From an uncultured Traorella sp. (lineage in GTDB: Bacteria > Bacillota_I > Bacilli_A > Erysipelotrichales > Erysipelotrichaceae), in the NCBI GenBank assembly GCA_945919165.1, contig CAMEIZ010000112.1:1-5743 (forward strand): DNA of 5,743 nt, given 5' to 3'. The first letter of the stretch is position 1. Each line of letters begins with the position of its first letter. Below are positions 1 through 5,743 of the stretch, piece after piece. The position numbers and the translations under genes were made by a program. The notes under the pieces are model-generated. The model was not told the DNA's origin and searched no databases. It saw only the letters and a program-made list of their open reading frames with translations.

Positions 1-285
1 AGGAATATCTAATTCTTTACATGTATCAACGATATTAGCAGTTCCTTCAACATTAACTTTTCGGCAAACATCAACCATTTCTTCAGCTTTATCAACTGCT
101 GTCCAGGCAGCACAGTGTACAACAGCATCATAATTTCCTGAAGTAATCACATCATGAACCTGTTTCTTATCGGTAATATCCATTTCCTGAATATCTACAC
201 CAACAGCCTCTAATCCTCTTGATTGTGCCTCTTTAACTACATCATAGCCAAGCTGACCGTTATAACCTGTTACCAGTAATTTCAT
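1..285 (-). CDS. rmlD: dTDP-4-dehydrorhamnose reductase RmlD, N-terminal 95 residues (3' end beyond window)
   Basis: RmlD catalyses the last step of dTDP-L-rhamnose synthesis, the NAD(P)H-dependent reduction of dTDP-4-dehydro-L-rhamnose in the cytoplasm. My translation of the reverse strand gives an open frame of 95 codons running off the left edge. It starts MKLLVTGYNGQLG, with the Rossmann dinucleotide-binding glycine pattern at residues 7-13 and the GQLG variant typical of RmlD. At residues 58-69 it reads HCAAWTAVDKAE, which matches the conserved RmlD 'AAYTAVDKAE' region. The family is usually about 280-300 residues, so roughly two thirds is missing, including the YxxxK catalytic motif. 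The ATG at 285 lies 8 nt after an AAAGGAG site and overlaps the flippase stop as ATGA, which suggests translational coupling. Its composition is closer to rmlACB than to the flippase gene. It is a window-edge truncation with no sign of decay. Confidence 0.93.
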   Translation of the reverse strand, partial: MKLLVTGYNGQLGYDVVKEAQSRGLEAVGVDIQEMDITDKKQVHDVITSGNYDAVVHCAAWTAVDKAEEMVDVCRKVNVEGTANIVDTCKELDIP

Positions 286-1565
286 TCTAAATTCTCCTTT
301 AATTGTTTTTCTTCTTTTTTTATTCTCACTGCAACAAAAAACATAAACGCTGCAAAAAACATAAAACAAATAAACAAATATAAGATAGAAGCTCCAATGA
401 TCTGATAATGAATAATTAAGTTATCAGCAATCATTAAAGCAAAAACCGTCGTTAATATATAAACAATAGTAAATTTTTTCTGCTCCCTTTGAATTGTCAT
501 AACTAAAGTCAAAAAAGCACTTGCAGTATTGAATCCACCCGCAATCAATAAAATAATCAATGAATTCATATACTCGCTTAATTCAACAGCATAGACAATT
601 TCCAATAAGCGTAATCCAATCACATAGCCGCCAATCACCATGATTGTTGTCAAACCTACTACAATCATTAATTGACGAAGAATCAAATATTTAAAATTAC
701 GTAGATCTTTATTATGCCAAAATATAGAAAGTTTCGTAATAAATGGTCTGAAAATGACATCACTTAACAACGTAATGATAAAAACTGGCATAATGAGAAT
801 ATTAAAATAAGTTTGCATTTCTGCTGTTAAATTAGCATCAATTGAGTATTTTGGTAAATTGCACACATACATTCTTACATAATTGGATAAGCTGATTGGA
901 ATCAAAATAAATAAAAGATGTTTAAATTTTACGCTACGAAAATGTATTTTCTCCGAATAGAATCTTCTAAATATTTTTCTGTTTTCAAAATAACAAATTA
1001 ATACTGTTGTCAAACAAGAAATAGAAGAAGTCAGGATTAAATCTTTTGTTATCGTGTAAATTCCAACGAACTCAATCAAAGCTACAATATATCGAAATGT
1101 TAATAAAACAGCACCTATATCAAGACGATTATTTCGATGATATTCTCCATGCAATACATCTTCTAAAGCATCTATACTTTTAAATAAACCAAATGTAAAC
1201 ACAATCCAAGCTTTTTCAGAAGAATATCCTGATGCAAATGAATAATATATAAGCATAGCATACATTAAAATAGCAGATAAAACTTTTATAAAGAAGAAAT
1301 CGCTGAAAGTGAATTCCTTATTTACATCCGAAGCTTGAACATTTCTGGTACCAAAATTTCCAAGTGACAAACACTGATAAGCAATAGCTGATGCGATAGA
1401 AAAAAGCCCAGCAGCAGTAACTCCATTTAAACGAGTAATAAAAAATAAAAGAATGGATGAAAGTGTAGAATTGATTACACTGGCAATCATATTCCAAAAA
1501 GCTGATCGCTTTAAAATAACATTTTCATCTGTTTCTTCAATCATGGCAATAAGCTTTTCTTTCAT
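282..1565 (-). CDS. Wzx-like polysaccharide flippase (MOP superfamily, oligosaccharide flippase family)
   Basis: This is a predicted 427-residue polytopic membrane protein, probably flipping a lipid-linked oligosaccharide or teichoic-acid-like precursor from the inner to the outer face of the membrane. About twelve hydrophobic stretches are visible, roughly at residues 22-44, 50-70, 88-112, 118-132, 150-170, 174-193, 215-235, 252-275, 296-320, 333-356, 366-385 and 388-414. They are followed by a Lys/Glu-rich tail. The length and helix count fit Wzx/RfbX-type transporters, and NFGTRNVQASD (70-80) resembles the N-terminal region of flippases in Gram-positive capsule loci. I chose ATG at 1565 because it lies 8 nt after AAGGAG (1574-1579); the in-frame GTG at 1574 overlaps that site. 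The gene follows the glycosyltransferase after 16 nt and overlaps rmlD by 4 bases. It is strongly AT-rich. The substrate is unknown, and a polymerase is less likely because no large extracellular loop is apparent. Confidence 0.86.
   Translation of the reverse strand: MKEKLIAMIEETDENVILKRSAFWNMIASVINSTLSSILLFFITRLNGVTAAGLFSIASAIAYQCLSLGNFGTRNVQASDVNKEFTFSDFFFIKVLSAILMYAMLIYYSFASGYSSEKAWIVFTFGLFKSIDALEDVLHGEYHRNNRLDIGAVLLTFRYIVALIEFVGIYTITKDLILTSSISCLTTVLICYFENRKIFRRFYSEKIHFRSVKFKHLLFILIPISLSNYVRMYVCNLPKYSIDANLTAEMQTYFNILIMPVFIITLLSDVIFRPFITKLSIFWHNKDLRNFKYLILRQLMIVVGLTTIMVIGGYVIGLRLLEIVYAVELSEYMNSLIILLIAGGFNTASAFLTLVMTIQREQKKFTIVYILTTVFALMIADNLIIHYQIIGASILYLFICFMFFAAFMFFVAVRIKKEEKQLKENLE
294..300 (-). 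promoter_or_regulatory. Ribosome binding site of rmlD, embedded in the flippase gene
   Basis: The minus strand reads AAAGGAG, followed by 8 nt and the rmlD ATG at 285. It is formed by the Lys-Glu codons near the end of the flippase gene. A ribosome finishing the flippase would stop exactly at the rmlD start (ATGA overlap). Confidence 0.78.
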
Positions 1566-1573
1566 TCGATCCA

Positions 1574-1579
1574 CTCCTT
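1574..1579 (-). promoter_or_regulatory. Ribosome binding site that fixes the flippase start
   Basis: The minus strand reads AAGGAG here, followed by 8 nt and ATG at 1565. The last G of the site is also the first base of the in-frame GTG at 1572-1574, so that GTG has no spacer and is a very poor start candidate. The site lies in the 16-nt gap after the glycosyltransferase stop. Confidence 0.8.
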
Positions 1580-1581
1580 AT

Positions 1582-2517
1582 TTAAAGAGAAACAAATTTG
1601 TTGAATTTTTTCAAAATCATATAGAGTATTCTAAACTGTTTTCCTCTTAAAAACAACAAATATGTTCGATAAAATAAATTCATCTGTTTTGAAATATACG
1701 GATTTTTATACCATTTTGGATATTTTTGATTCACAAATTCATAGATAGATTGAATAGTCTTTGAATTGAAATCTGGTTTAAAACTAGCTCTGAAAACAGT
1801 TCCAACAAGAATATGATAAATCATAATATATTCAAAAGTATCATGATCTTGTTTTTCCTTTTCTAGTATGTTAAACACTTGATAAATATCAAAAATCTTA
1901 TCTGAATAGGTATACATGGTTGAATTCTCATTCTGAATATAACAGTATAATGACTGGTCAATAACAACAAAATGATTCATATACTTTAAAAGTTGAGTAA
2001 AAAAGCATAAGTCTTCATACCATAATCCTTCAGGAAAGGAAACTTGATGATACTTAATCATATTTGTTCTAAACATTTTTGCCCAAACAGCAGGAAATTT
2101 AGACAATTTCAAATCATTTTCTGAAAAGCGATTCACACTTGTTTTATCCTGATAAATTCTCTCAAAATAACAAGCACTCATATCGACATTTTCATTTTCA
2201 AAAGGAATTGCAAGCTTTTCTAAATACTGATCTTTTACATAGTCATCACTGTCAATAAAAGTAATCAATTCACTTTCGGTCATCTGAATGCCAAGATTTC
2301 TAGCACTAGCTTGTCCACCATTTTCTTTATAAACATATTGAAATCTCAAATCTTTTTCAGTATATTGCTGAATAATTGACGCTGTAGAATCAGTACTTCC
2401 ATCATCAACTAAGATAGCAGTAAAATCTGTATAGGTTTGATTCATTAATGAATTCAAACATCTTTCAATTTTATCTTCAACATTATAACAAGGAATTACC
2501 ACTGTAACTTTTGCCAT
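1582..2517 (-). CDS. Glycosyltransferase family 2 (GT-A fold), acceptor and donor unknown
   Basis: This is a complete 311-residue inverting-type sugar transferase, expected to add one sugar from a nucleotide donor to a lipid-linked repeat unit at the inner membrane face. The GT2 domain fills the N-terminal half: VVIPCYNVE (6-14), VDDGSTDST (37-45), NGGQASARNLG (66-76), and FIDSDDYV (87-94), which holds the DSD metal- and nucleotide-binding motif at 89-91. WYEDL (166-170) supplies the acidic pair expected near the catalytic site. The C-terminal third is aromatic and basic with no clear transmembrane helix, so membrane association would be peripheral. The ATG at 2517 overlaps the LicD stop as TAATG and follows AAGGAG by 11 nt, a slightly long spacing. 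Being next to dTDP-rhamnose genes makes rhamnosyl transfer possible, but GT2 sequence alone does not show the donor. The gene is AT-rich like its two block neighbours. Confidence 0.9.
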   Translation of the reverse strand: MAKVTVVIPCYNVEDKIERCLNSLMNQTYTDFTAILVDDGSTDSTASIIQQYTEKDLRFQYVYKENGGQASARNLGIQMTESELITFIDSDDYVKDQYLEKLAIPFENENVDMSACYFERIYQDKTSVNRFSENDLKLSKFPAVWAKMFRTNMIKYHQVSFPEGLWYEDLCFFTQLLKYMNHFVVIDQSLYCYIQNENSTMYTYSDKIFDIYQVFNILEKEKQDHDTFEYIMIYHILVGTVFRASFKPDFNSKTIQSIYEFVNQKYPKWYKNPYISKQMNLFYRTYLLFLRGKQFRILYMILKKFNKFVSL

Positions 2518-3344
2518 TAATCAATACACTCCTTAAATTCATGAAGAAAATGTACACTTCCATTACCTCTTTGTTCAACAGGCGGAAGCTTCATATAATC
2601 TCCATAAACTCGACTTAAATAATAATCATATTCTTTAAATACTGTTGCTTTTTCAGTTTCAAAATCTACTTCAATCAAATCATTTAACATTTCACAAGGC
2701 AGATTGTTTTTAGGCGATAAACACCCATATAAGTAAACCTCTTTCGCATCTGTATTATTATACTTATTTAATTCTTTATCGAGCTTTTGAATAAGAAAAT
2801 CAATGCTGACAAAGATTAGCAGAAACTTAGCGAAAGCATAGATAATTCGATTTATAAAAGTATTCTTATCTTCTGGTACTTTATAGCCACATTTAATGAT
2901 ATAAAGATTTTTCAGAAGATAGATCATTTTCTTATCTTTTTCTCTTTGATTAAGATCATCTGAGATTTTATCATAAGGAAATATATCAATCCAGACTCCT
3001 TGATGCATATCAATATGATAAGAATAGTTTTCTGACATAATGGTGTTATTTTTTCTTATTTTGCCAAATACAAGACCACATTTTTTATCTGAATGATAAT
3101 TTTGAAAAAAGTATTGATCGGATAATTCCTTATCTGCAATTTCAACGAGTTTTTCATAGTCTTTTCTAGGCATTGCAACATCAATATCATCATCCCATGG
3201 GATAAATCCAGCATGACGAATAGCTCCAATACAAGTACCTGAGTTTAAAACATATGTCAAATTGTTTTTTTCGCAAACTCTTTTGAATTCTTTGAAAATA
3301 TCAAATTCTATAGCCTGAAGTTTTTTTAATTCAACTTGTACCAT
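2517..3344 (-). CDS. LicD-family phosphotransferase (nucleotidyltransferase fold)
   Basis: LicD proteins attach phosphate-linked substituents to glycans. Pneumococcal LicD1 and LicD2 move phosphocholine from CDP-choline to teichoic acid precursors, and some capsular relatives are thought to transfer glycerol phosphate or similar groups. This 275-residue protein has the family hallmarks: SGTCIGAIRHAGFIPWDDDID at 35-55, with acidic residues at 51-53 and 55 as the likely metal-binding set; GVWIDIFPYD at 116-125; and the C-terminal YGDYMKLPP at 247-255. Length is normal for the family. A hydrophobic patch at about 165-187 is probably amphipathic core or membrane-facing rather than a clear transmembrane segment. 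The ATG at 3344 lies 13 nt after the rmlB stop, with AGAGG 6 nt upstream. The stop overlaps the glycosyltransferase start. No licA, licB or licC choline genes are visible, so the transferred group cannot be assigned. The family call is secure; the substrate is not. Confidence 0.9.
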   Translation of the reverse strand: MVQVELKKLQAIEFDIFKEFKRVCEKNNLTYVLNSGTCIGAIRHAGFIPWDDDIDVAMPRKDYEKLVEIADKELSDQYFFQNYHSDKKCGLVFGKIRKNNTIMSENYSYHIDMHQGVWIDIFPYDKISDDLNQREKDKKMIYLLKNLYIIKCGYKVPEDKNTFINRIIYAFAKFLLIFVSIDFLIQKLDKELNKYNNTDAKEVYLYGCLSPKNNLPCEMLNDLIEVDFETEKATVFKEYDYYLSRVYGDYMKLPPVEQRGNGSVHFLHEFKECID

Positions 3345-3350
3345 ATAAAG

Positions 3351-3355
3351 CCTCT
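3351..3355 (-). promoter_or_regulatory. Ribosome binding site of the LicD gene, weaker than its neighbours
   Basis: The minus strand reads AGAGG, 6 nt before ATG at 3344, in the short gap after rmlB. The other starts visible in this window have AAGGAG or AAGGAGG, so this is the weakest match to the anti-Shine-Dalgarno sequence in the operon. It falls exactly where the AT-rich block begins. Confidence 0.55.
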
Positions 3356-3357
3356 AT

Positions 3358-4386
3358 TTACACTCTTCCCTTTTCTTTATACATTTTTTCAAAGTAGTTC
3401 TGGTATTCACCGCTTAAAATATTCTGCCACCATTCTTTGTTGTTTAAATACCATTCAATAGTCTGTTGAATTCCTGTGTCAAAGTTATACTTCGGTTTCC
3501 ATCCTAATTCAGTTTCAAGTTTAGTAGGATCAATTGCATAACGTAAATCGTGACCTTTTCTGTCCTGAACATAACGAATTAAAGATTCCGGTTTATTTAA
3601 AGCTTTTAAAATCGTTTTGACAACTTCCAGATTTGTTCTTTCATTATGTCCTCCAACATTATAAACTTCACCTTCACGTCCGTTACGAATGATCAAATCG
3701 ATGGCTACACAATGATCATAAACATGTAACCAGTCACGAACATTTTCACCCGTTCCATATACAGGAAGTGATTCATTTGCTAAAGCTCTGGAAATCATTA
3801 AAGGAATCAGTTTTTCAGGAAAATGATAAGGTCCATAATTGTTTGAACAACGGCTGATTGTTACCGGAAGTCCATAAGTTCTATGATAAGCTAATACAAA
3901 TAAATCAGCACTTGCTTTTGCACTTGAGTAAGGGCTTGATGTGTGAAGTGGTGTTGTTTCTGTGAAGAACAAATCAGGACGGTCTAAAGGCAAATCACCA
4001 TAAACTTCATCAGTTGATACCTGATGATAACGTTTAATTCCATATTTTACACAAGCATCTAATAATGTTGTTGTTCCCACAACATTCGTTCTGACAAATA
4101 CTTCTGGATCTTCAATGGAACGATCTACATGACTTTCAGCAGCAAAATTCACAACGATGTCAAATTTTTCCTTTTCAAATAAATCAAAGATAAATTCACG
4201 ATCAGCAATATCACCTTTGTAGAATTTATAATTTGGTTTATCTTCAACAGGTTTACATGTTTCTAAGTTTCCTGCATAAGTCAATTTATCCAAATTTACG
4301 ATCATATCTTCAGGATATTTATTCACCATGTAGTGAACAAAGTTGCCGCCAATAAATCCAGCACCACCAGTTACTAAAATTTTCAT
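3358..4386 (-). CDS. rmlB: dTDP-glucose 4,6-dehydratase RmlB
   Basis: RmlB converts dTDP-glucose to dTDP-4-keto-6-deoxyglucose, the second step of dTDP-L-rhamnose synthesis, using tightly bound NAD+ in the cytoplasm. The 342-residue protein is a full-length extended short-chain dehydrogenase. It has TGGAGFIG (6-13) for NAD binding, NLDKLTYAGNL (31-41), AAESHVDRS (82-90), and STDEVYG (124-130) with the Thr-Asp-Glu catalytic group at 125-127. YSSAK (153-157) supplies the catalytic Tyr and Lys, SRCSNNYGPYH (178-188) follows, and GENVRDWLHV (213-222) binds the nucleotide sugar. The DE pair and the YGPYH and RDWLHV motifs separate it from GalE-type epimerases and other sugar dehydratases. ATG at 4386 overlaps the rmlC stop as TAATG and lies 9 nt after AAGGAGG (4396-4402), which is inside the end of rmlC. 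All key residues are present and it appears functional. Confidence 0.97.
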   Translation of the reverse strand: MKILVTGGAGFIGGNFVHYMVNKYPEDMIVNLDKLTYAGNLETCKPVEDKPNYKFYKGDIADREFIFDLFEKEKFDIVVNFAAESHVDRSIEDPEVFVRTNVVGTTTLLDACVKYGIKRYHQVSTDEVYGDLPLDRPDLFFTETTPLHTSSPYSSAKASADLFVLAYHRTYGLPVTISRCSNNYGPYHFPEKLIPLMISRALANESLPVYGTGENVRDWLHVYDHCVAIDLIIRNGREGEVYNVGGHNERTNLEVVKTILKALNKPESLIRYVQDRKGHDLRYAIDPTKLETELGWKPKYNFDTGIQQTIEWYLNNKEWWQNILSGEYQNYFEKMYKEKGRV

Positions 4387-4964
4387 TATTCATTTCCTCC
4401 TTCATATACGAAATTGCAATCAGCATCTTTTAACATAGGTCCATTTTTATCTTTTTCAGATAAAACAGGTGTAATACCATTCAATAAGCTTCCCCAATCA
4501 ACATTGGCTGTTGGGTCATCATAGCGAATACCGCGATCATGTTCCTTAGAATAAAAGTTATCTACTTTATAACGGAATTCAACGTTATCAGTCAGTGTTA
4601 AGAATCCATGAGCAAATCCTTGTGGAATAAAAAACTGACGTTTGTTTTCTTCACTCAGTTCAACACTGACCCATTCACCATATGTAGGACTTCCTTTTCT
4701 GATATCCACAGCTACATCAATCACTTTTCCTCTTGTGCAGCTTACAAGTTTTGATTGAGCCATTGGAGCGTTTTGCCAGTGAAGCCCTCTTAGTGTTCCC
4801 TTTTGTGCGGAAAATGACATATTATCCTGAACAAATTCAACGTTAATGCCAAGTTCTTCATATTTCTTTTTTGAATAAGTTTCCATGAAATATCCACGGT
4901 GATCTCCATGAACATCAGGGTCAATAATTAATACACCTTTAATTTTAGTTTCGGTTACGTTCAT
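4386..4964 (-). CDS. rmlC: dTDP-4-dehydrorhamnose 3,5-epimerase RmlC
   Basis: RmlC epimerises C3 and C5 of dTDP-4-keto-6-deoxyglucose, giving dTDP-4-dehydro-L-rhamnose, the RmlD substrate. The 192-residue cupin-fold protein has the usual family length. Visible motifs are DHRGYFMETY (21-30); QDNMSFSAQKGTLRGLHWQ (46-64), with the catalytic-base His at 62; VIDVAVDIRKGSPTYGEW (81-98); IPQGFAHGF (113-121); and NFYSKEHDRGIRYDDP (136-151). LSEKD at 168-172 probably carries the Asp that pairs with the catalytic His. The protein is normally a homodimer. ATG at 4964 overlaps the rmlA stop as TAATG, 7 nt after AAAGGAG (4972-4978) in the last codons of rmlA. The order rmlA-rmlC-rmlB is the common Gram-positive arrangement. 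Nothing suggests truncation. Confidence 0.97.
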   Translation of the reverse strand: MNVTETKIKGVLIIDPDVHGDHRGYFMETYSKKKYEELGINVEFVQDNMSFSAQKGTLRGLHWQNAPMAQSKLVSCTRGKVIDVAVDIRKGSPTYGEWVSVELSEENKRQFFIPQGFAHGFLTLTDNVEFRYKVDNFYSKEHDRGIRYDDPTANVDWGSLLNGITPVLSEKDKNGPMLKDADCNFVYEGGNE

Positions 4965-5743
4965 TATTTCACTCCTTTATCGATATATTTACGATCTAAG
5001 ATTTTCTTTAAGTACGCACCATATTGATTTTTCTTGTAGATTTCATAAGCTTCTTCGAGCTGAGCATGATTGATCCATCCATTGTTATAAGCAATTTCTT
5101 CAAGACAAGCAATTTTTCTGTGTTGATGTTCTTCAATTGTCTTAATAAAATTAGTAGCATCTACTAAAGATTCATGTGTTCCTGTATCAAGCCAAGTAAA
5201 GCCATCACCCAATAGAGTTACTGATAATTCACCATTTTCTAAATAAATACGGTTCAAATCTGTAATTTCAAGTTCGCCTCTAGGACTTGGTTTAAGATTT
5301 TTTGCATATTCGACTACTTTGTTATCATAGAAGTATAAACCAGTTACAGCATAATTTGATTTTGGATGTTCAGGTTTTTCTTCTAAAGAAACAGCCTTTC
5401 CTTCCTCATCAAATTCAACTACACCAAATCGTTCAGGATCTTCTACATAATACCCAAATACTGTAGCTCCTTCTTCTTTCTGAGCTGCTGCTCTTAAACG
5501 TTTCGTTAATCCATGACCATGGAAAATATTATCTCCCAATACCATTGCGACACTGTCATTTCCAATGAATTCTTCACCTAAGATAAAGGCTTGCGCAAGT
5601 CCATCTGGAGAAGGCTGTACTTTATAGCTTAGTGAAAGCCCAAACTGATGACCATCTCCTAAAAGTTCTTTAAAACGAGGAGTATCATCTGGTGTTGAAA
5701 TAATCAAGATTTCTTTGATTCCAGCACTCATCAAAATACTCAT
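4964..5743 (-). CDS. rmlA: Glucose-1-phosphate thymidylyltransferase RmlA, 5' end beyond window
   Basis: RmlA joins glucose-1-phosphate and dTTP into dTDP-glucose, the entry and feedback-controlled step of dTDP-L-rhamnose synthesis. The window holds the last 259 residues. The frame is open to the right edge; the terminal ATG is very probably internal, because MSILMSAGIKEILIIS aligns with the region that follows 'MIYYP' about 40 residues into the family. The missing part should hold the GGxGTRL nucleotide-binding loop. Visible here are QPSPDGLAQAF (43-53), LGDNIF with the metal-binding Asp (69-74), FGVVEFD (106-112), EEKP (121-124), YAVTGLYFYD (131-140), RGELEITDLN (155-164) and GDGFTWLDTGTHESL (179-193). 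These identify the short RmlA type of about 290 residues. The stop codon overlaps the rmlC start, and it is the first visible gene of the operon. Confidence 0.96.
   Translation of the reverse strand: MSILMSAGIKEILIISTPDDTPRFKELLGDGHQFGLSLSYKVQPSPDGLAQAFILGEEFIGNDSVAMVLGDNIFHGHGLTKRLRAAAQKEEGATVFGYYVEDPERFGVVEFDEEGKAVSLEEKPEHPKSNYAVTGLYFYDNKVVEYAKNLKPSPRGELEITDLNRIYLENGELSVTLLGDGFTWLDTGTHESLVDATNFIKTIEEHQHRKIACLEEIAYNNGWINHAQLEEAYEIYKKNQYGAYLKKILDRKYIDKGVK

Larger units (their letters stand above)
282..3344 (-). other. AT-rich three-gene assembly block (LicD, glycosyltransferase, flippase) between rmlB and rmlD
   Basis: This span separates rmlACB from rmlD and is visibly richer in A and T than both sides. 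In hand-counted 60-base lines, the block gives G+C counts of 16 (from 721), 15 (from 1861) and 16 (from 2761). The rml lines give 20 and 24 (from 121 and 181), 23 (from 3961), 24 (from 4681), 19 (from 5221) and 22 (from 5521). The block holds the structure-specific functions and the flanks hold conserved sugar-nucleotide synthesis. No insertion sequence, inverted repeat or att-like direct repeat was seen at its edges, so a mosaic exchange is inferred only from composition and gene order. Confidence 0.6.

Noticed and set aside
1572..1574. GTG as the flippase start
   Set aside because: It overlaps the AAGGAG ribosome binding site with no spacer, while ATG at 1565 has an 8-nt spacer.
1453..1650. 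65-codon open frame on the plus strand
   Set aside because: It lies antisense across the flippase 5' end and the glycosyltransferase 3' end, both well supported. It resembles no family I know and is a shadow frame.
2786..2852. Transmembrane helix in the LicD protein (about residues 165-187)
   Set aside because: The stretch is interrupted by Lys and Asp and is flanked by normal soluble-domain sequence. A buried or membrane-touching helix explains it as well, so no membrane anchor is claimed.
3345..3357. Internal promoter or terminator in the rmlB-LicD gap
   Set aside because: The 13-nt gap is too short for either. No hairpin with a U-run was seen, and the AT-rich coding sequence around it yields chance -10-like hexamers without meaning.
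5741..5743. ATG at the right edge as the true rmlA start
   Set aside because: The following residues match the family about 40 residues in, and the essential GGxGTRL loop would be missing. It is an internal Met at a window cut.
1..5743. CRISPR arrays, insertion sequences, tRNA or rRNA genes, long repeats
   Set aside because: The seven protein-coding genes fill the window nearly base to base, and I saw no repeated units, transposase or structured RNA signature.

Overview
The window is a piece of a cell-surface polysaccharide locus from a low-GC Gram-positive bacterium (Bacillota). That placement rests on the AT-rich composition, strong AAGGAG-type ribosome binding sites, tightly packed co-directional genes, and the general look of the Rml proteins. 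I cannot name a genus; gut Erysipelotrichia or Clostridia, or Lactobacillales, would all fit.

Every gene lies on the minus strand, so transcription runs from the right edge (5743) to the left edge (1). In transcription order: rmlA (start cut off by the right edge), rmlC, rmlB, a LicD-family phosphotransferase gene, a family 2 glycosyltransferase gene, a 12-helix Wzx-like flippase gene, and rmlD (end cut off by the left edge). No gap between genes exceeds 16 bases, and four of the six junctions overlap by 1 or 4 bases. The genes therefore look like one polycistronic operon whose promoter and terminator both lie outside the window.

Functionally, RmlA, RmlB, RmlC and RmlD turn glucose-1-phosphate and dTTP into dTDP-L-rhamnose, the activated donor for rhamnose-containing capsule, teichoic-acid-like or cell-wall polysaccharides. 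The three genes between rmlB and rmlD are assembly functions: a glycosyltransferase adds a sugar to a lipid-linked repeat unit, LicD probably attaches a phosphate-linked substituent (phosphocholine or another phosphoalcohol), and the flippase moves the lipid-linked product across the membrane. No polymerase, initiating transferase or choline-activation genes are visible here.

The most notable points are these. The rml set is split by a three-gene block that is visibly more AT-rich than the rml genes. LicD sits beside a flippase, which recalls pneumococcal teichoic acid export. The flippase start should be ATG at 1565 rather than the in-frame GTG at 1574. All gene families are known, and I see no RNA gene, mobile element, CRISPR array or clearly new system.
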